DNA of 64,000 nucleotides from Candidatus Delongbacteria bacterium (GCA_041675285.1 JBAYTZ010000008.1:62001-126000); one strand, 5' to 3'. Positions 48,826 through 58,664 are shown, counted from the first letter of the stretch. Notes: a model not told the origin generated them from the letters alone. Numbers and translations are program-made.

Positions 48826-49919
48826 GCGAGAGCCCGCCCCGTCCGTCGGCGGAACCGCTGCATCATCTGACCCGCCCGGGCCGGCCCGTGGCACCGCACC
48901 GCTTGGACTGGTGGACCCGGCTGCTGGAGCGCAGCGCGGGCCTGCGTCCGGCCTTGGCCGTGTTCGCCTTCACGCTGTTGGGCGGCACGCTGGGCTACCA
49001 CTTCCTGGAAGGCTGGCCCCTCCTGGAATGCTTCTACATGACGGCCATCACCATCACCACGGTGGGCTTCGGCGAGGTGCGGCCCCTGGATGGACTGGGG
49101 CGCCTGTTCACCTTATTGCTGATCCTGGTGGGCACCGTGTCCATCGGCTACGTGGTCTCCAGCGTGACGGCCACGCTGGTGTCCGGGGAAGTCCGCCGCA
49201 TCCTGAGGGGGCAGCGCATGGAGCGCCGATTGAACCGGATGAAGGGGCACGTGATCCTCTGCGGCTGGGGCAAGATCGGGCGCGAAATCGCCCGGGAGTG
49301 CACACGGGCCGGGTTGGAATTGTGCGTGCTGGAGCAGGACGAGCGGCTGGTGGAACAAGCGCTGGAGGAGGGGCTGGTGGCCCTCTGCGGCGATGCCACC
49401 GACGGCCAGGTGCTGGAGCGCGTGGGCATCCGCCAGGCCCACGGCCTGCTGACGGCCCTGCCCAAGGACAGCGACAACTTGTTCGTCGTGCTCACCGCCC
49501 GGGAACTCAACCCCACCGTGCGCATCGTGGCTCGGGGTCTGGAACCCTCCTCCGAGGCGCGCCTGAAGCGGGCCGGCGCCGACCACGTGGTCAGCCCCTA
49601 CGTGATCGGGGGGCGGCGGATGGCCGCCGTGCTGGTGCAGCCGGAGATCGTGGACTTCCTCGACATCTTCATGAGCCAGGACGAATTGGGCTTCAGCCTG
49701 AGCCGGCTGCTGATCAAGCCCGGTTCCCTGCTGGAAGGGCGCACCCTGCTGGAGGCCCGGCTGCGCGAAGTGAGCGGCGGGGCGCTGGTGCTGGGGCTGT
49801 CCCGGGAGGGGGGCCTGCTGCCGCTGCCGACGGTGGAGCAGCGTTTCCAGGCGGGCGAAACGCTGATCCTGCTGGGCAGCCGCGCGATGCTGGAGCGCCT
49901 GCAAGCCGCGGGATTCTAG
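48822..49919 (+). CDS. Potassium channel with RCK/TrkA regulatory domains
   Basis: 365 aa if translation starts at the TTG at 48822, overlapping the preceding stop; a GTG at 48888 is the main alternative, since no ATG precedes the first TM helix. Two TM helices (~46-66 and ~90-115) flank a pore loop with the filter TTVGFGE. The RCK-N domain follows (HVILCGWGKIGREIARECTRAGLELCVLEQD... ALCGDATDGQVLERVGI). The RCK-C/TrkA-C domain is at ~280-365. This is the MthK-like layout of a K+ channel gated by a cytosolic ligand. It is translationally coupled to the carboxyltransferase. Confidence 0.92.
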   Translation: MSESPPRPSAEPLHHLTRPGRPVAPHRLDWWTRLLERSAGLRPALAVFAFTLLGGTLGYHFLEGWPLLECFYMTAITITTVGFGEVRPLDGLGRLFTLLLILVGTVSIGYVVSSVTATLVSGEVRRILRGQRMERRLNRMKGHVILCGWGKIGREIARECTRAGLELCVLEQDERLVEQALEEGLVALCGDATDGQVLERVGIRQAHGLLTALPKDSDNLFVVLTARELNPTVRIVARGLEPSSEARLKRAGADHVVSPYVIGGRRMAAVLVQPEIVDFLDIFMSQDELGFSLSRLLIKPGSLLEGRTLLEARLREVSGGALVLGLSREGGLLPLPTVEQRFQAGETLILLGSRAMLERLQAAGF

Positions 49920-49925
49920 CCGGCA

Positions 49926-49965
49926 GGACAGCGCAGCGGCGAGCGCCGCTCCAGCGATCCTGTCC
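49926..49965 (+). terminator. Hairpin after the potassium channel gene
   Basis: The outer stem GGACAG (49926-49931) pairs with CTGTCC (49960-49965). The inner stem AGCGGC (49935-49940) pairs with GCCGCT (49945-49950). It lies 6 bp after the stop and has no T-run. The remaining ~150 bp before 50119 shows no gene. Confidence 0.5.
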
Positions 49966-50118
49966 AATTGCCAACCTGTTCCCGCCATTCCACGTCGGCC
50001 GCGGGCGCCCGGACCCTGCAACTGGACGTCCCGCGCCGTCCCCTGCTGTTCCCGTCCCGCCGCCGGAACGTCGGTCCGCCCGTCGGGGTTGACCCGGCCT
50101 TCATAAGGCGGGGGCGGC

Positions 50119-51669
50119 ATGTACACCCAGATCTGGACCGCGGCGTTGTCGGGCGTGGAGGCGCAGAGCGTGCGCGTGGAGTGCCACGCGGCGCCCGGCC
50201 TGCCCAAGGTGGTCCTCACCGGTCTGCCCGACAAGGCGATCCAGGAGGCCGTGCCGCGCATCTTCAGCGCCGCGCGGCTCTCGGGCCTGCCCATCTCCCT
50301 TTCCCAGCGCATCGTGATCAACCTGGTGCCCGGCGACCTGCGCAAAAGCGGCTCGGCCTTCGATCTGCCCATCGCGCTGGGCCTCCTGGCCGCCCTGGGC
50401 CTGCGTCCCGCCGAGAGCCTGGGGCGCACCCTGGTGCTGGGCGAACTGGCCCTGGACGGGCGGATCGAACCCGTGCGCGGCGTGCTCTCGCTGGTCTGCG
50501 CCCGGGAGGAGCAGGTGGAGCGCGTGCTGGTGCCGGCGGACAACCTGGCCGAGGCGCGGGCGGGCTGCAGCCTGCCCTTGGCGGCGGCCTCCACGTTGCG
50601 CGAAGCCCTGACCTGGCTGGTGCGCGACACGGCGGAGTGGGGACAGGGCCAGCACGCGGAGCTGGACGCGGAGGCGGGACCGCCCGGGCCGGATCTGGCG
50701 CACGTGCGCGGCCAGCAGCAGGCGCGCCGGGCGCTGGAGATCGCCGCCGCGGGCGGGCACAACTTGCTCCTGGTGGGCTCGCCGGGCTCGGGCAAGACCC
50801 TGCTGGCCCGCTGCCTGCCCGGGATCCTGCCGCCGCTCTCGCCCGCCGAGCGCCTGGAGGCCAGCCGCATCCACTCCGTGGCCGGCCTGCTGCCGCCGCG
50901 CCAGGGCCTGCTCCGCCAGCGGCCCTTCCGCGCGCCCCACGCCACCATCTCCGACGCCGGGCTGGTGGGCTCCGGCCGGGCGCCCCACGTGGGCGAGGTC
51001 AGCCTGGCGCACCGCGGCGTGCTCTTCCTGGACGAACTGCCCCAGTTCCGCCGCCAGACGCTGGAGCAGCTGCGGCAGCCCCTGGAAGACGGGCGCGTGC
51101 TGATCTCCCGGGCCGCGCTGCGGCTGGAACTGCCGGCGCGCTTCACGCTGGTGGCCGCCATGAATCCCTGCCCCTGCGGCATGCTGGGGGATCCGCGCCG
51201 GCGTTGTCGCTGCCCGGAGATCGAACGCCTGCGCTACGCCTCGCGCATCTCGGGGCCGGTCCTGGACCGCATCGACCTGCAGGTGGCGGTGCCCGCGCTG
51301 CCGCCGGAGGACCTGCTGCGCAGCGCGCCGGCCGAGGACAGCGCCCACGTGGCCGCCCGGGTGGCCGAGGCGCGGGCGCGCCAGCAGCGGCGCTACGCGG
51401 GCCGGCACCCGGGCAGCTCCAACTCGGAGCTGGAGGGGGCGGAGATCCGGGCCTGGTGCCCGCTGGGGGAGGCCGAGGCGCGCCTGCTGGGGCTGGCCAT
51501 CCAGCGGGAATCCTTGAGCGGGCGCAGCGTGGACCGGCTGCTCAAGGTGGCGCGTACCATCGCGGACCTGTCGGGCCAGGGGGGCATCGGCACGGGGGAG
51601 CTGGCCGAGGCTCTGCTGCTGCGCACGGGTCGCGACTGGAGCCGCGCCGCGGCGGGGGCCGAGGCGTGA
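50119..51669 (+). CDS. YifB/ComM family Mg-chelatase-like AAA+ ATPase
   Basis: 516 aa from the ATG at 50119. The N-terminal ChlI-like (LonC-type) domain is at ~5-165 (GVEAQSVRVECHAAPGLPKVVLTGLPDKAIQEA, VINLVPGDLRKSGSAFDLPIALG). The AAA+ core has Walker A in LLLVGSPGSGKTLLARCLPGILPPL, then RPFRAPHATISDAGLVG and Walker B in GVLFLDELPQF. FTLVAAMNPCPCG, a Cys cluster and RISGPVLDRIDLQV follow, with a Mg_chelatase C-terminal domain. ComM is a helicase promoting branch migration during natural transformation. No other competence gene is nearby. It overlaps the GxxExxY gene by GTGA. Confidence 0.94.
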   Translation: MYTQIWTAALSGVEAQSVRVECHAAPGLPKVVLTGLPDKAIQEAVPRIFSAARLSGLPISLSQRIVINLVPGDLRKSGSAFDLPIALGLLAALGLRPAESLGRTLVLGELALDGRIEPVRGVLSLVCAREEQVERVLVPADNLAEARAGCSLPLAAASTLREALTWLVRDTAEWGQGQHAELDAEAGPPGPDLAHVRGQQQARRALEIAAAGGHNLLLVGSPGSGKTLLARCLPGILPPLSPAERLEASRIHSVAGLLPPRQGLLRQRPFRAPHATISDAGLVGSGRAPHVGEVSLAHRGVLFLDELPQFRRQTLEQLRQPLEDGRVLISRAALRLELPARFTLVAAMNPCPCGMLGDPRRRCRCPEIERLRYASRISGPVLDRIDLQVAVPALPPEDLLRSAPAEDSAHVAARVAEARARQQRRYAGRHPGSSNSELEGAEIRAWCPLGEAEARLLGLAIQRESLSGRSVDRLLKVARTIADLSGQGGIGTGELAEALLLRTGRDWSRAAAGAEA

Positions 51670-52079
51670 ACCGGCCCGGGCCGGCGACGGGCCGGCGCGA
51701 GAACCAGGTGGGCGGCGAGGTGCTGGGCGCCGCGTTGGCCGTCCATCGCACGCTGGGTCCCGGACTGCTGGAGCAGGTCTACAACCGGGCCCTGGCCGTC
51801 GAACTGGAGTGGCGCGGGCTGCGCGTGCTGCGCGAGCAGCCCATGCCCGTGCGCTACCGGGGCATCGAATTGGAGCCGGGTTACTTCGCCGATCTGCTGG
51901 TGGAGGACTGCGTGCTGGTGGAGTTGAAGAGCGTGGAAATCTTGCAGAAAGTGCATTTCAAGCAACTGCTCACATATCTGCGGCTGTCGGGGCTGCGGCT
52001 GGGCTATCTGATCAATTTCAACGCGCCGCAGCTGATGGACGGCCTGGTGCGGATGGTGAACGGCCTGCCTGAGAGTTGA
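51666..52079 (+). CDS. GxxExxY protein (PD-(D/E)XK nuclease-like)
   Basis: 137 aa from the GTG at 51666. The namesake motif occurs as GPGLLEQVY. The segment YFADLLVEDCVLVELKSV supplies the D...ExK residues expected of the PDDEXK_3 fold, and the ending LINFNAPQLMDGLVRMVN is typical. Proteins of this family are widespread and single-domain, and their function is unsettled. It is the last gene before the plus/minus junction with the giant-protein array. Confidence 0.9.
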   Translation: MNRPGPATGRRENQVGGEVLGAALAVHRTLGPGLLEQVYNRALAVELEWRGLRVLREQPMPVRYRGIELEPGYFADLLVEDCVLVELKSVEILQKVHFKQLLTYLRLSGLRLGYLINFNAPQLMDGLVRMVNGLPES

Positions 52080-52081
52080 AG

Positions 52082-52133
52082 CTCACGCAGCGGACGCGGA
52101 GACCCTCTGCGCTCTCCGCGCCCGCTGCGTGAG
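52082..52133. repeat. Inverted-repeat element (e), perfect-like hairpin
   Basis: It starts 3 bp after the stop of the GxxExxY gene. The left arm at 52082-52102 and right arm at 52113-52133 pair at 20 of 21 positions around the 10-nt loop CCCTCTGCGC. The arms contain CACGCAG and GCGGAG units related in form to the CACGAAG elements. It could terminate transcription on either strand. Confidence 0.9.
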
Positions 52134-52143
52134 ACCGGCACGA

Positions 52144-52169
52144 AAACGGGGCCCCGCAGGGCCCCGTTT
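52144..52169 (-). terminator. GC-rich terminator of the 2092-aa giant gene
   Basis: AAACGGGGCCC pairs with GGGCCCCGTTT (11-bp stem, loop CGCA). On the minus strand it follows the giant gene's stop by ~23 bp and is trailed by TCG. Two near-identical hairpins occupy the same position after the other giant genes. Confidence 0.8.
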
Positions 52170-52192
52170 CAGGATCAGTCTTGCCAGATCGG

Positions 52193-55100
52193 CTACTTGA
52201 TCAGCACGGCCTTCAGGGTGTGGGACTGCCCACCCGCCGTGAGCGTGCAGAAGTAGACGCCCGAGCCGAAGCGCGTGGCGTCCCAGGTCACCTGATGGCG
52301 ACCCGCGCCGCGCACGCCCAGCTCCAACTCTTCCACCAGGGCGCCGCGCATGTCGTGCACGGTGAGCGTGGCCGCCGCCAGCGAAGGCTGCGTCCAGCTG
52401 ATCGTGGTGGAGGGGTTGAAGGGATTGGGGAAGTTGGGCTCCACCGCGAAGGTGAACTCCCGACCCTCGCCCAGGCCGGACTCCATGTCGATGATCGACA
52501 TGCTGTAAGGATGGGTCTCGCCGGGACCGGCGAAGTCGGCCACGAGGAAATAGTCGCCGGCCGGCACGTTGGCCATGGTCAGGGTCTCGCCCTGGGGTCC
52601 GGCGCCGTTGACGTTGACGGCCGCGCCGCAGCTGGAATGAGGTTGCGCGCAGTTGCCCAGCAGCAGGATCACCTCGTCGGCGTCCCCGTCCCCGTGCAGG
52701 GTGACCTGCAGGTCCGTGGTCTGGCTGAGCACCAGGCGGGTCACTTCGTCGCGACCCGGGCTGCTGATGCCGCCCGGGCAGCCGGTGCCGTCATGATGGA
52801 CCATCATGGGGGCCGGCCGGGCCATCTGGACGATGTCGTGGAAGTTGCCCACGTCGACGTAGTTGTCGCAAGGATCCTCGGGCTGGCTGGGGGTTCCGAA
52901 AACCAGCGAGTAGTTCTGCGGTTCGGAGACGCCCTCGAAGGTGCTGTGGCCGATGGCCAGGAAGTAGTCACCCGCGGGCAGGTTGGGGAGTGTGATGGTC
53001 TCGGGCGCGCAGGCCGGCGCCTCGTTCACCTCCAGCAGCACGGAGCCGGCCGGATCGAAGTCGGTGATGAACAGGGCCGCGTCGAAGGCGTCCACCTGGG
53101 CCGTGAAGGTGACCGTGTCGGCCACGTCCAGATGGAAGCGGTACCAGTCCATGTCGCGCTGGCCGGCATTGGCCCAGACGGCGCCGCAGATGGTCTGGCC
53201 CAGAGCGATCTGGCCGTAGTTGCTGTTGGGCGGCGTGGCGTTCCAGCCGTCGTTGGGCTCCACTTCCGGCGTGCCGACGCACTCCACCGGCAGGTGGCCC
53301 GAGCAGGGGTCGCCCGAGCAGGTCAGCGCCAGGGAATAGGTCTGGGGCGTGGTCAGGTCGGGGTCTCCCACGTGCTCCACCACCAGATAGTAGGCCCCGC
53401 CCGTCAGACCCGTCACCGTGAAGGCTTCGCTGAAGCAGCGGCCGAACACGTTGGAACTGGCCACGGTGGCGCCGTCCACGGTCTGCTCGCGCAGGCTGAT
53501 CCGGCCGTTGAAGTCGGAGACGTCCAGGCTGACGCTGATGTTGCCGCCGAAGTGGTTGTAGAGGTACCAGTCCGTGTCCGTGTCGGCGCCGCTGGAGAGC
53601 AGCGTGCCGCAGACGGTCTCGTCGCAGTGGATCAGGTTGTAGCTGGCGTTGTTGTCGTTCCAGCCTTCGTTGGGCTCCACTTCCTGCGTGCCCGCGCAGT
53701 CCACGGGATCGCAGTCCGGCACCGGCGAATAGAGGATGGTCAACTCGTTCTGGATCAATCCGCCGTCGCTGTTGTCGTTGTAGGTCAGGCCGATGGTGCC
53801 GTCGGAGTTCTCGATGCCCAGCGTGGCGTTGGCGATGTCGCCCAGCAGGCTGGCGTAGTTCACCTGGATCACGCCCGTGGAGCTCAGGATGGCCTGGAAG
53901 GTGTTGAGGCCGGTGGCGTTGCCGTAGTCCGGCACGTTCTCGTACTGGACGATGAAGCGCTCGTTCGCCGCATCCGCGAAGTAGGAGACGGTGCCGCCCG
54001 TGCTCGGGTTCAGGTCGTCCCAGAACAGGGCGATCAGGTTGTTGGGCAGCTGGACGCCGGGCAGGTAGTGTCCGCCCAGGCTGGTGCTGCCCGTCCCGAA
54101 GCTCAAGTGGCCGTTGGAGCTGATGAACAGCTCGCTCATGGGCTGGCCGTAGAAGGGGAAGGTGATGCCCATGGAGACCGGGCCGCTGAAACTGTCGTCC
54201 GTCAGGGTCACGGCCGTGCCCTGGCCGCCCAGGTCCACCCACTCATAGGCCGGCCCCGCCGGGTTCAGCGAGCTGATCCACGTGTAGCCGAAGGCGTCGG
54301 GTCCGCCGAAGGTGGGCGGGCTGCCCCAGTAGCCGGTCTCGGCGTTGGAGGGCTGGGATTCGCCGGCGGTGAACTCGGCGGTCACCGTGTAGGTGTAGGT
54401 CACGTCGGCCGCGCTGCCCGTGTCGACGTTGTCCACGAAGACCAGGTCCGTGGTCTGGGTCAGCAGTTCGCCGTCCCGGTACAGGCGGTACTGGATGAAC
54501 TGCCGCTCCGACTCTTCGAACAGGCCGCGCCAGAGAGCCCGGGCGGCTTCCTTGGCCAGTCCGCGCTCGTCCATCAGGCGCTGGACGGCCTCGTCCTCGT
54601 CGCGCGGCGTGCGGTCGCCGAACCAACTGGCCATCAGTCCCGGATTCACGGGGGGCTGCCAGGAGATGTTGGTCTGGGAGAGCAGACCGTCCGAGGCGCT
54701 GAGGTTGATGGGCGGCCACTGGCTGCTCACCAGCTGGAAGCTCCAGGTCATGGAGGCGCGCTCGTTGTTCTCCGTGTCCGTGGCCTCGATGTGGTAGGCC
54801 ACCGTCGTGCCGGCGGGCTGGTGCGGGATGTTGCCCGTCCAGGTGTCACCGGCGCCGTGGGTCATGGCCACGCTCTGGGCGGCGCCGCCGTTCAGGCTGT
54901 ACTCCACCAGGGCCGAGGCCACGCCCAGCTCGCTGGTGATCTGGGCGCTCACCACGTGGGCGCCGGGCAGTTCGGTCTCCACATCCGTCAGCGGCGTGTG
55001 GGCGATGAGCGGCCCCACCGGGTAGGTGAAGCGGATGGCCACCTGGTCGGCCAGCGGCGCGCCCGTGCCGTCGAAGTTGTAGAGCAGGCCGTCGGCGCCC

Positions 55101-58100
55101 GTGATGTCCTCGATGCCCATGGTGACGTCCAGGATCTGCGCTTCGGCCAGATCCAGGTACTGGACGAGGATGGTGCCGTCGGCGTGCAGGATGACCTGGA
55201 AGGTGTGGGGCGTGGTCTGGCTGCCCAGCGGGGTGACGTTGTTCCACTGGATGATGGCGCGCTCGTTATCCGTGTCGTCCAGGAAGTAGACGCTCCCCGT
55301 GGCGGGGACGTACAAGTCGTCCCAGAGGGCGAAGACGCAGCCATTGGGCTGGTTGACGTTGGGGATGGTCGTGTTGCTGTAGGTGGTCGAGACGGTGCCG
55401 AAGTTCACGTAGCCGTTGGTCACCACGGAGGCCGTGGTGTAGGTCGCGTCATAGAAGGGGAAGGGGAAGCTCAGATTGATGGCGGTCTGGGCGTCGTCCC
55501 CGGTCAGGGCCAGCAGGGTGCCGGTGGCCGTGATGTCCTCCCACTGGAAGGTCGGGCCGCCCTCGGCGCTGCTGTTGGCCCACGTGTAGCCGAAGCCGTC
55601 CGGTCCGCCTTCCGTTTGCCCCAGCGACCAGTAGCCGTCGTCGCTGTTGGAGGGATCCGAGAGGCCCGCCGTGAATTCGGCGCGCACGGTGTAGGTGTAG
55701 GTGACGTCCGGATCGGCGCCGGCGGCCAGATTGTCCACCAGGCTCAAGGCCGTGGTGCTGCCGATCTGCTGGGCGCCGCGGTAGACGCGGTACTGGATGA
55801 AGGCGCGCTCGGCCTCGCCGAAGAACTCGTCCCAGACGGCATAGGCCTGGGCCTTGCTCAGGCCTTCGCCCTGCACCAGCCGGTCGATGAACTCGTCCTG
55901 GCTGCGCGGCAGCGGAGTGCCGAAGCGGGCGGCCAGCAGCCCCGGATTCACGGGGGGCAGCCAGGTGATCACCGTCGAGAGCAGGCTGCCGTCCGTGGCG
56001 GCCAGGCTCAGGGGCGGCCAGGTGTAGCTCACCACGCTGAAGCTCCAGGTGGCGCTCACGGCCAGGGCCTCGTTGGGTCCGGCGTCGTTGGCCTCGATGT
56101 GGTAGGCCACGCTGCTGCCCATGTCCAGGTGCGGGATCAGGCCGCTCCAGACCTCCCCGGTCACGTTGGACATGGTGACGGTCACGGGCGCGCCGCCGTT
56201 CACGGTGTAGAGGATTCGAGCCGCGCTGACGCCGCTCTCGTCGCTGATGGTGGCCGTCACCTCATAGCCGCCCTGGAGTTCGGTCTCCACACTCTGCAGC
56301 GGGGTGTGGGCGATCAGCGGGGGCACGAAGTCGCCCTCCTGGGGCGTGATGGCCACGGCCAGCTCGTTGTTGATCAGGCCGCCGGCGTTGTTGTAGTTCA
56401 CCTGCAGGCCGATGGTGCCGGTGGAGTTCTCGATGCCCACCGTGGCGCTGGTCCGGTCGCCCTGGATGTCCAGGTACTGGATCTCGATGCGCCCGTCGCT
56501 GTGCAGGATGCCCTGGAAGGTGTTGGGCAGACCGTTCGGGCCGGGATAGTCCGGCACGCCCGTGTACTGCACGATGAAGCGGCCGTTCTCCGGCTCGGAC
56601 TGGTACTGGATGGCGCCCACGCCGTCGCCGGGATCCAGGTCGTCCCAGAACAGGGCGATCAGGTTGTTGGGCGTGCTGGTGGTGGGCAGGGCCTGGTTGC
56701 TCAGGCTGCCGTTGCCCGTCCCGAAGGTGAGGAAGCCGTTGCAGGCGATGTAGACCTGGGAATAGGCGGCGTCATAGAGCGGGAAGTTGAAGCCCAAGTC
56801 GTAGGGACCCGTGAAGCCGTCGTCGCTGAGCGCCGTGACGGGCGTGCCCGTGCCGGAGATGTCCACCCACTCGAAGCCCGGGCCCTCCGGGTGGTTGCTG
56901 TTCTGCCACATGTAGCCCATGGCGTCCGGGCCGCCTTCCGTGGGCCGGCCCACCATGTTGCCCGTGTCCGTGTTGGAGGGGTCGGATTCCCCCGCCGTGA
57001 ACAGGGCCGTGACGTAGTACTCGTAGAAGACTTCCTGCTCGGGCGGGTAGTCGGTGTAGGCCAGGCTGGTGGAGGTGCCCACCAGCTCGCCGTCGCGGTA
57101 GACGTTGTAGTTCAGGAAGGCGCGCCCCGCCGGCTGGCCGGCGGCCTGCCACTCCGCCAGATCCTGCTGGTAGGCGGTCCAGGCCTCATCCTTGAGCGTG
57201 AACTGCCCCAGGTAGTCCTCGAACTCCGGCCGGGGACCCGCCGCGGCCTGCGCGACCCACACCGGGGCCGTCCAGGTCAGGTTGACGATGTCCAGCAGCC
57301 CCTCGCTGGCCGTGAGGCCCGTGGGCGCCAGGGTGTAGTCGATGACGCGGAAGCTCCAGCTGGCGCTGGTGCTGGTGTTGGGAGGGTTGGCCACGTCCAT
57401 GGCCAGGATGTAGTAGCTGATCGTCGATCCCATCGCCTGGCCCGGGATCGCCGCGCTCCAGGTGGGCGGCGTGCCCGCCGTCATGGGCACGCTGGCGAAG
57501 GTCCCGCCGTTGACCTGGTAGTACACGGTGGCGCCGCCCACGCCGGACTGGCTGTCCACCAGATCGGCGTTGACCACGTAGCTGTTGGCTCCGCCCGCCA
57601 GATCCGTGTTGCCCAGCGGCACGTGGGTGATCTGCGGACCCGTGATGTCGTCTTCCGAGATGAAGAACTGCACGGCCTTGTTGTTCTCAATGGTCATGCC
57701 GGCGTTGTTGTAGTTCGCCGTCAGGCCGATGGTGCCGGTGGAGTTCTCGATGCCCACGGTGGCGCTGGTGCGGTCACCCTGGATGTCCAGGTACTGGATG
57801 ACGATCCGCCCGTCGTCGTAGAGAATGCCCTGGAAGGTGTTGGGCGGACTGCTCGGCCCGGGATAGTCCGGCACGCCCGTGTACTGGACGATGAAGCGTC
57901 CGTTGGCGGCGTCGGCCAGGTAGTGGATCGTTCCCACGCCGTCGCCCGGATCCAGGTCGTCCCAGAACAGGGCGATCAAGTTGTTGGGTGTGGAGGCGGT
58001 GGGCAGGTTCTGGTTGCTCAGACTGCCGGCTCCGACCCCGAAAGTGAGGAAGCCGTTGGAGGCCACGAACACGTCCGTGTAGGCCTGGTCGTAGAACGGG

Positions 58101-58471
58101 AAGGAGAAACCCAGCGCGTAGGGGCCGGTGAAGCCGTCGTCCGTGGTCGGGGTGATCTGCGTTCCCGTGGTGGAGATGTCCACCCATTCGAATTCCGGGC
58201 CGGCGGCCTCGTTGTTGTCCAGCCACACGTATCCGTAGGGGTCGGGGCCGCCACTCTCGCGTTCGCCGCTTCCCTCCCCGAACTGGGGATTCCGGCTGCG
58301 GGCCAAGTCGGCCTGGCGGTCCGCATCTTTCTCTTTCTGGATCAGATCGCGCTCGGCGTCTGCGCTGGTACTGGTTCGACCGGCACTCCAGGCGGGTGCG
58401 GCCACCAGGATCAGACCCAACACCAGTGGCCAGAGTCTGCGCCTGGTCTCGGTCAGGAGGGCTGTCGTCAT
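52193..58471 (-). CDS. Giant exported multi-domain protein (4 beta-sandwich modules, PPC domains, FlgD-like tail)
   Basis: 2092 aa, with GGGAGC before the ATG at 58471. A signal peptide (~1-30) is followed by four beta-sandwich domains beginning GGPDxxGYxW (residues ~74, 513, 956 and 1389), each with FPFYD/PLYD, SNGFLTFG, LIALFWDDL, RFIVQY and a GIENSTGTIGL-type end. The first three are each followed by an Ig-like domain and an FN3-like domain holding a ~45-residue helical insert (~400-445, 841-890, 1277-1325). Two PPC-like domains follow (~1595-1720 and ~1730-1860, EVEPNxGWN). A third related domain (~1870-1995) precedes the FlgD-like tail (FPNPFNPSTTI, to LKAVLIK). No catalytic triad was found. 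The role is inferred as a surface adhesin or scaffold. Confidence 0.9.
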   Translation of the reverse strand: MTTALLTETRRRLWPLVLGLILVAAPAWSAGRTSTSADAERDLIQKEKDADRQADLARSRNPQFGEGSGERESGGPDPYGYVWLDNNEAAGPEFEWVDISTTGTQITPTTDDGFTGPYALGFSFPFYDQAYTDVFVASNGFLTFGVGAGSLSNQNLPTASTPNNLIALFWDDLDPGDGVGTIHYLADAANGRFIVQYTGVPDYPGPSSPPNTFQGILYDDGRIVIQYLDIQGDRTSATVGIENSTGTIGLTANYNNAGMTIENNKAVQFFISEDDITGPQITHVPLGNTDLAGGANSYVVNADLVDSQSGVGGATVYYQVNGGTFASVPMTAGTPPTWSAAIPGQAMGSTISYYILAMDVANPPNTSTSASWSFRVIDYTLAPTGLTASEGLLDIVNLTWTAPVWVAQAAAGPRPEFEDYLGQFTLKDEAWTAYQQDLAEWQAAGQPAGRAFLNYNVYRDGELVGTSTSLAYTDYPPEQEVFYEYYVTALFTAGESDPSNTDTGNMVGRPTEGGPDAMGYMWQNSNHPEGPGFEWVDISGTGTPVTALSDDGFTGPYDLGFNFPLYDAAYSQVYIACNGFLTFGTGNGSLSNQALPTTSTPNNLIALFWDDLDPGDGVGAIQYQSEPENGRFIVQYTGVPDYPGPNGLPNTFQGILHSDGRIEIQYLDIQGDRTSATVGIENSTGTIGLQVNYNNAGGLINNELAVAITPQEGDFVPPLIAHTPLQSVETELQGGYEVTATISDESGVSAARILYTVNGGAPVTVTMSNVTGEVWSGLIPHLDMGSSVAYHIEANDAGPNEALAVSATWSFSVVSYTWPPLSLAATDGSLLSTVITWLPPVNPGLLAARFGTPLPRSQDEFIDRLVQGEGLSKAQAYAVWDEFFGEAERAFIQYRVYRGAQQIGSTTALSLVDNLAAGADPDVTYTYTVRAEFTAGLSDPSNSDDGYWSLGQTEGGPDGFGYTWANSSAEGGPTFQWEDITATGTLLALTGDDAQTAINLSFPFPFYDATYTTASVVTNGYVNFGTVSTTYSNTTIPNVNQPNGCVFALWDDLYVPATGSVYFLDDTDNERAIIQWNNVTPLGSQTTPHTFQVILHADGTILVQYLDLAEAQILDVTMGIEDITGADGLLYNFDGTGAPLADQVAIRFTYPVGPLIAHTPLTDVETELPGAHVVSAQITSELGVASALVEYSLNGGAAQSVAMTHGAGDTWTGNIPHQPAGTTVAYHIEATDTENNERASMTWSFQLVSSQWPPINLSASDGLLSQTNISWQPPVNPGLMASWFGDRTPRDEDEAVQRLMDERGLAKEAARALWRGLFEESERQFIQYRLYRDGELLTQTTDLVFVDNVDTGSAADVTYTYTVTAEFTAGESQPSNAETGYWGSPPTFGGPDAFGYTWISSLNPAGPAYEWVDLGGQGTAVTLTDDSFSGPVSMGITFPFYGQPMSELFISSNGHLSFGTGSTSLGGHYLPGVQLPNNLIALFWDDLNPSTGGTVSYFADAANERFIVQYENVPDYGNATGLNTFQAILSSTGVIQVNYASLLGDIANATLGIENSDGTIGLTYNDNSDGGLIQNELTILYSPVPDCDPVDCAGTQEVEPNEGWNDNNASYNLIHCDETVCGTLLSSGADTDTDWYLYNHFGGNISVSLDVSDFNGRISLREQTVDGATVASSNVFGRCFSEAFTVTGLTGGAYYLVVEHVGDPDLTTPQTYSLALTCSGDPCSGHLPVECVGTPEVEPNDGWNATPPNSNYGQIALGQTICGAVWANAGQRDMDWYRFHLDVADTVTFTAQVDAFDAALFITDFDPAGSVLLEVNEAPACAPETITLPNLPAGDYFLAIGHSTFEGVSEPQNYSLVFGTPSQPEDPCDNYVDVGNFHDIVQMARPAPMMVHHDGTGCPGGISSPGRDEVTRLVLSQTTDLQVTLHGDGDADEVILLLGNCAQPHSSCGAAVNVNGAGPQGETLTMANVPAGDYFLVADFAGPGETHPYSMSIIDMESGLGEGREFTFAVEPNFPNPFNPSTTISWTQPSLAAATLTVHDMRGALVEELELGVRGAGRHQVTWDATRFGSGVYFCTLTAGGQSHTLKAVLIK

Positions 58472-58615
58472 GATCGGCTCCCAAGGCTAAGCGATAGGGT
58501 AGGATGAACAAGCGAAGCGACTATTTACCAAGAGCCCGGCGGATTGGCGAGCCTCTCTTTTCCATTCGGAAGGATGGGGGCGCGCTTCGCCGGCGCGGCC
58601 GCGCCCCGGGATGAG

Positions 58616-58639
58616 AACGGGGCCCCGCGGGGCCCCGTT
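58616..58639 (-). terminator. GC-rich terminator of the ~1666-aa giant gene
   Basis: AACGGGGCCCC (58616-58626) pairs perfectly with GGGGCCCCGTT (58629-58639) around GC. It lies 25 bp after the stop on the minus strand. It is nearly identical to the hairpins at 52144 and 63845. Confidence 0.85.
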
Positions 58640-58664
58640 TGAGGATCGGGATGGCCGGGCCGGT

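Noticed and set aside
52181..58507. A plus-strand open frame of more than 2000 codons opposite the giant gene, and a similar one at 58611-63659
   Set aside because: They mirror the minus-strand giants, are rich in Gly, Arg, Val and His without domains, and have no ribosome site. High GC makes stop codons rare in the antisense frame.
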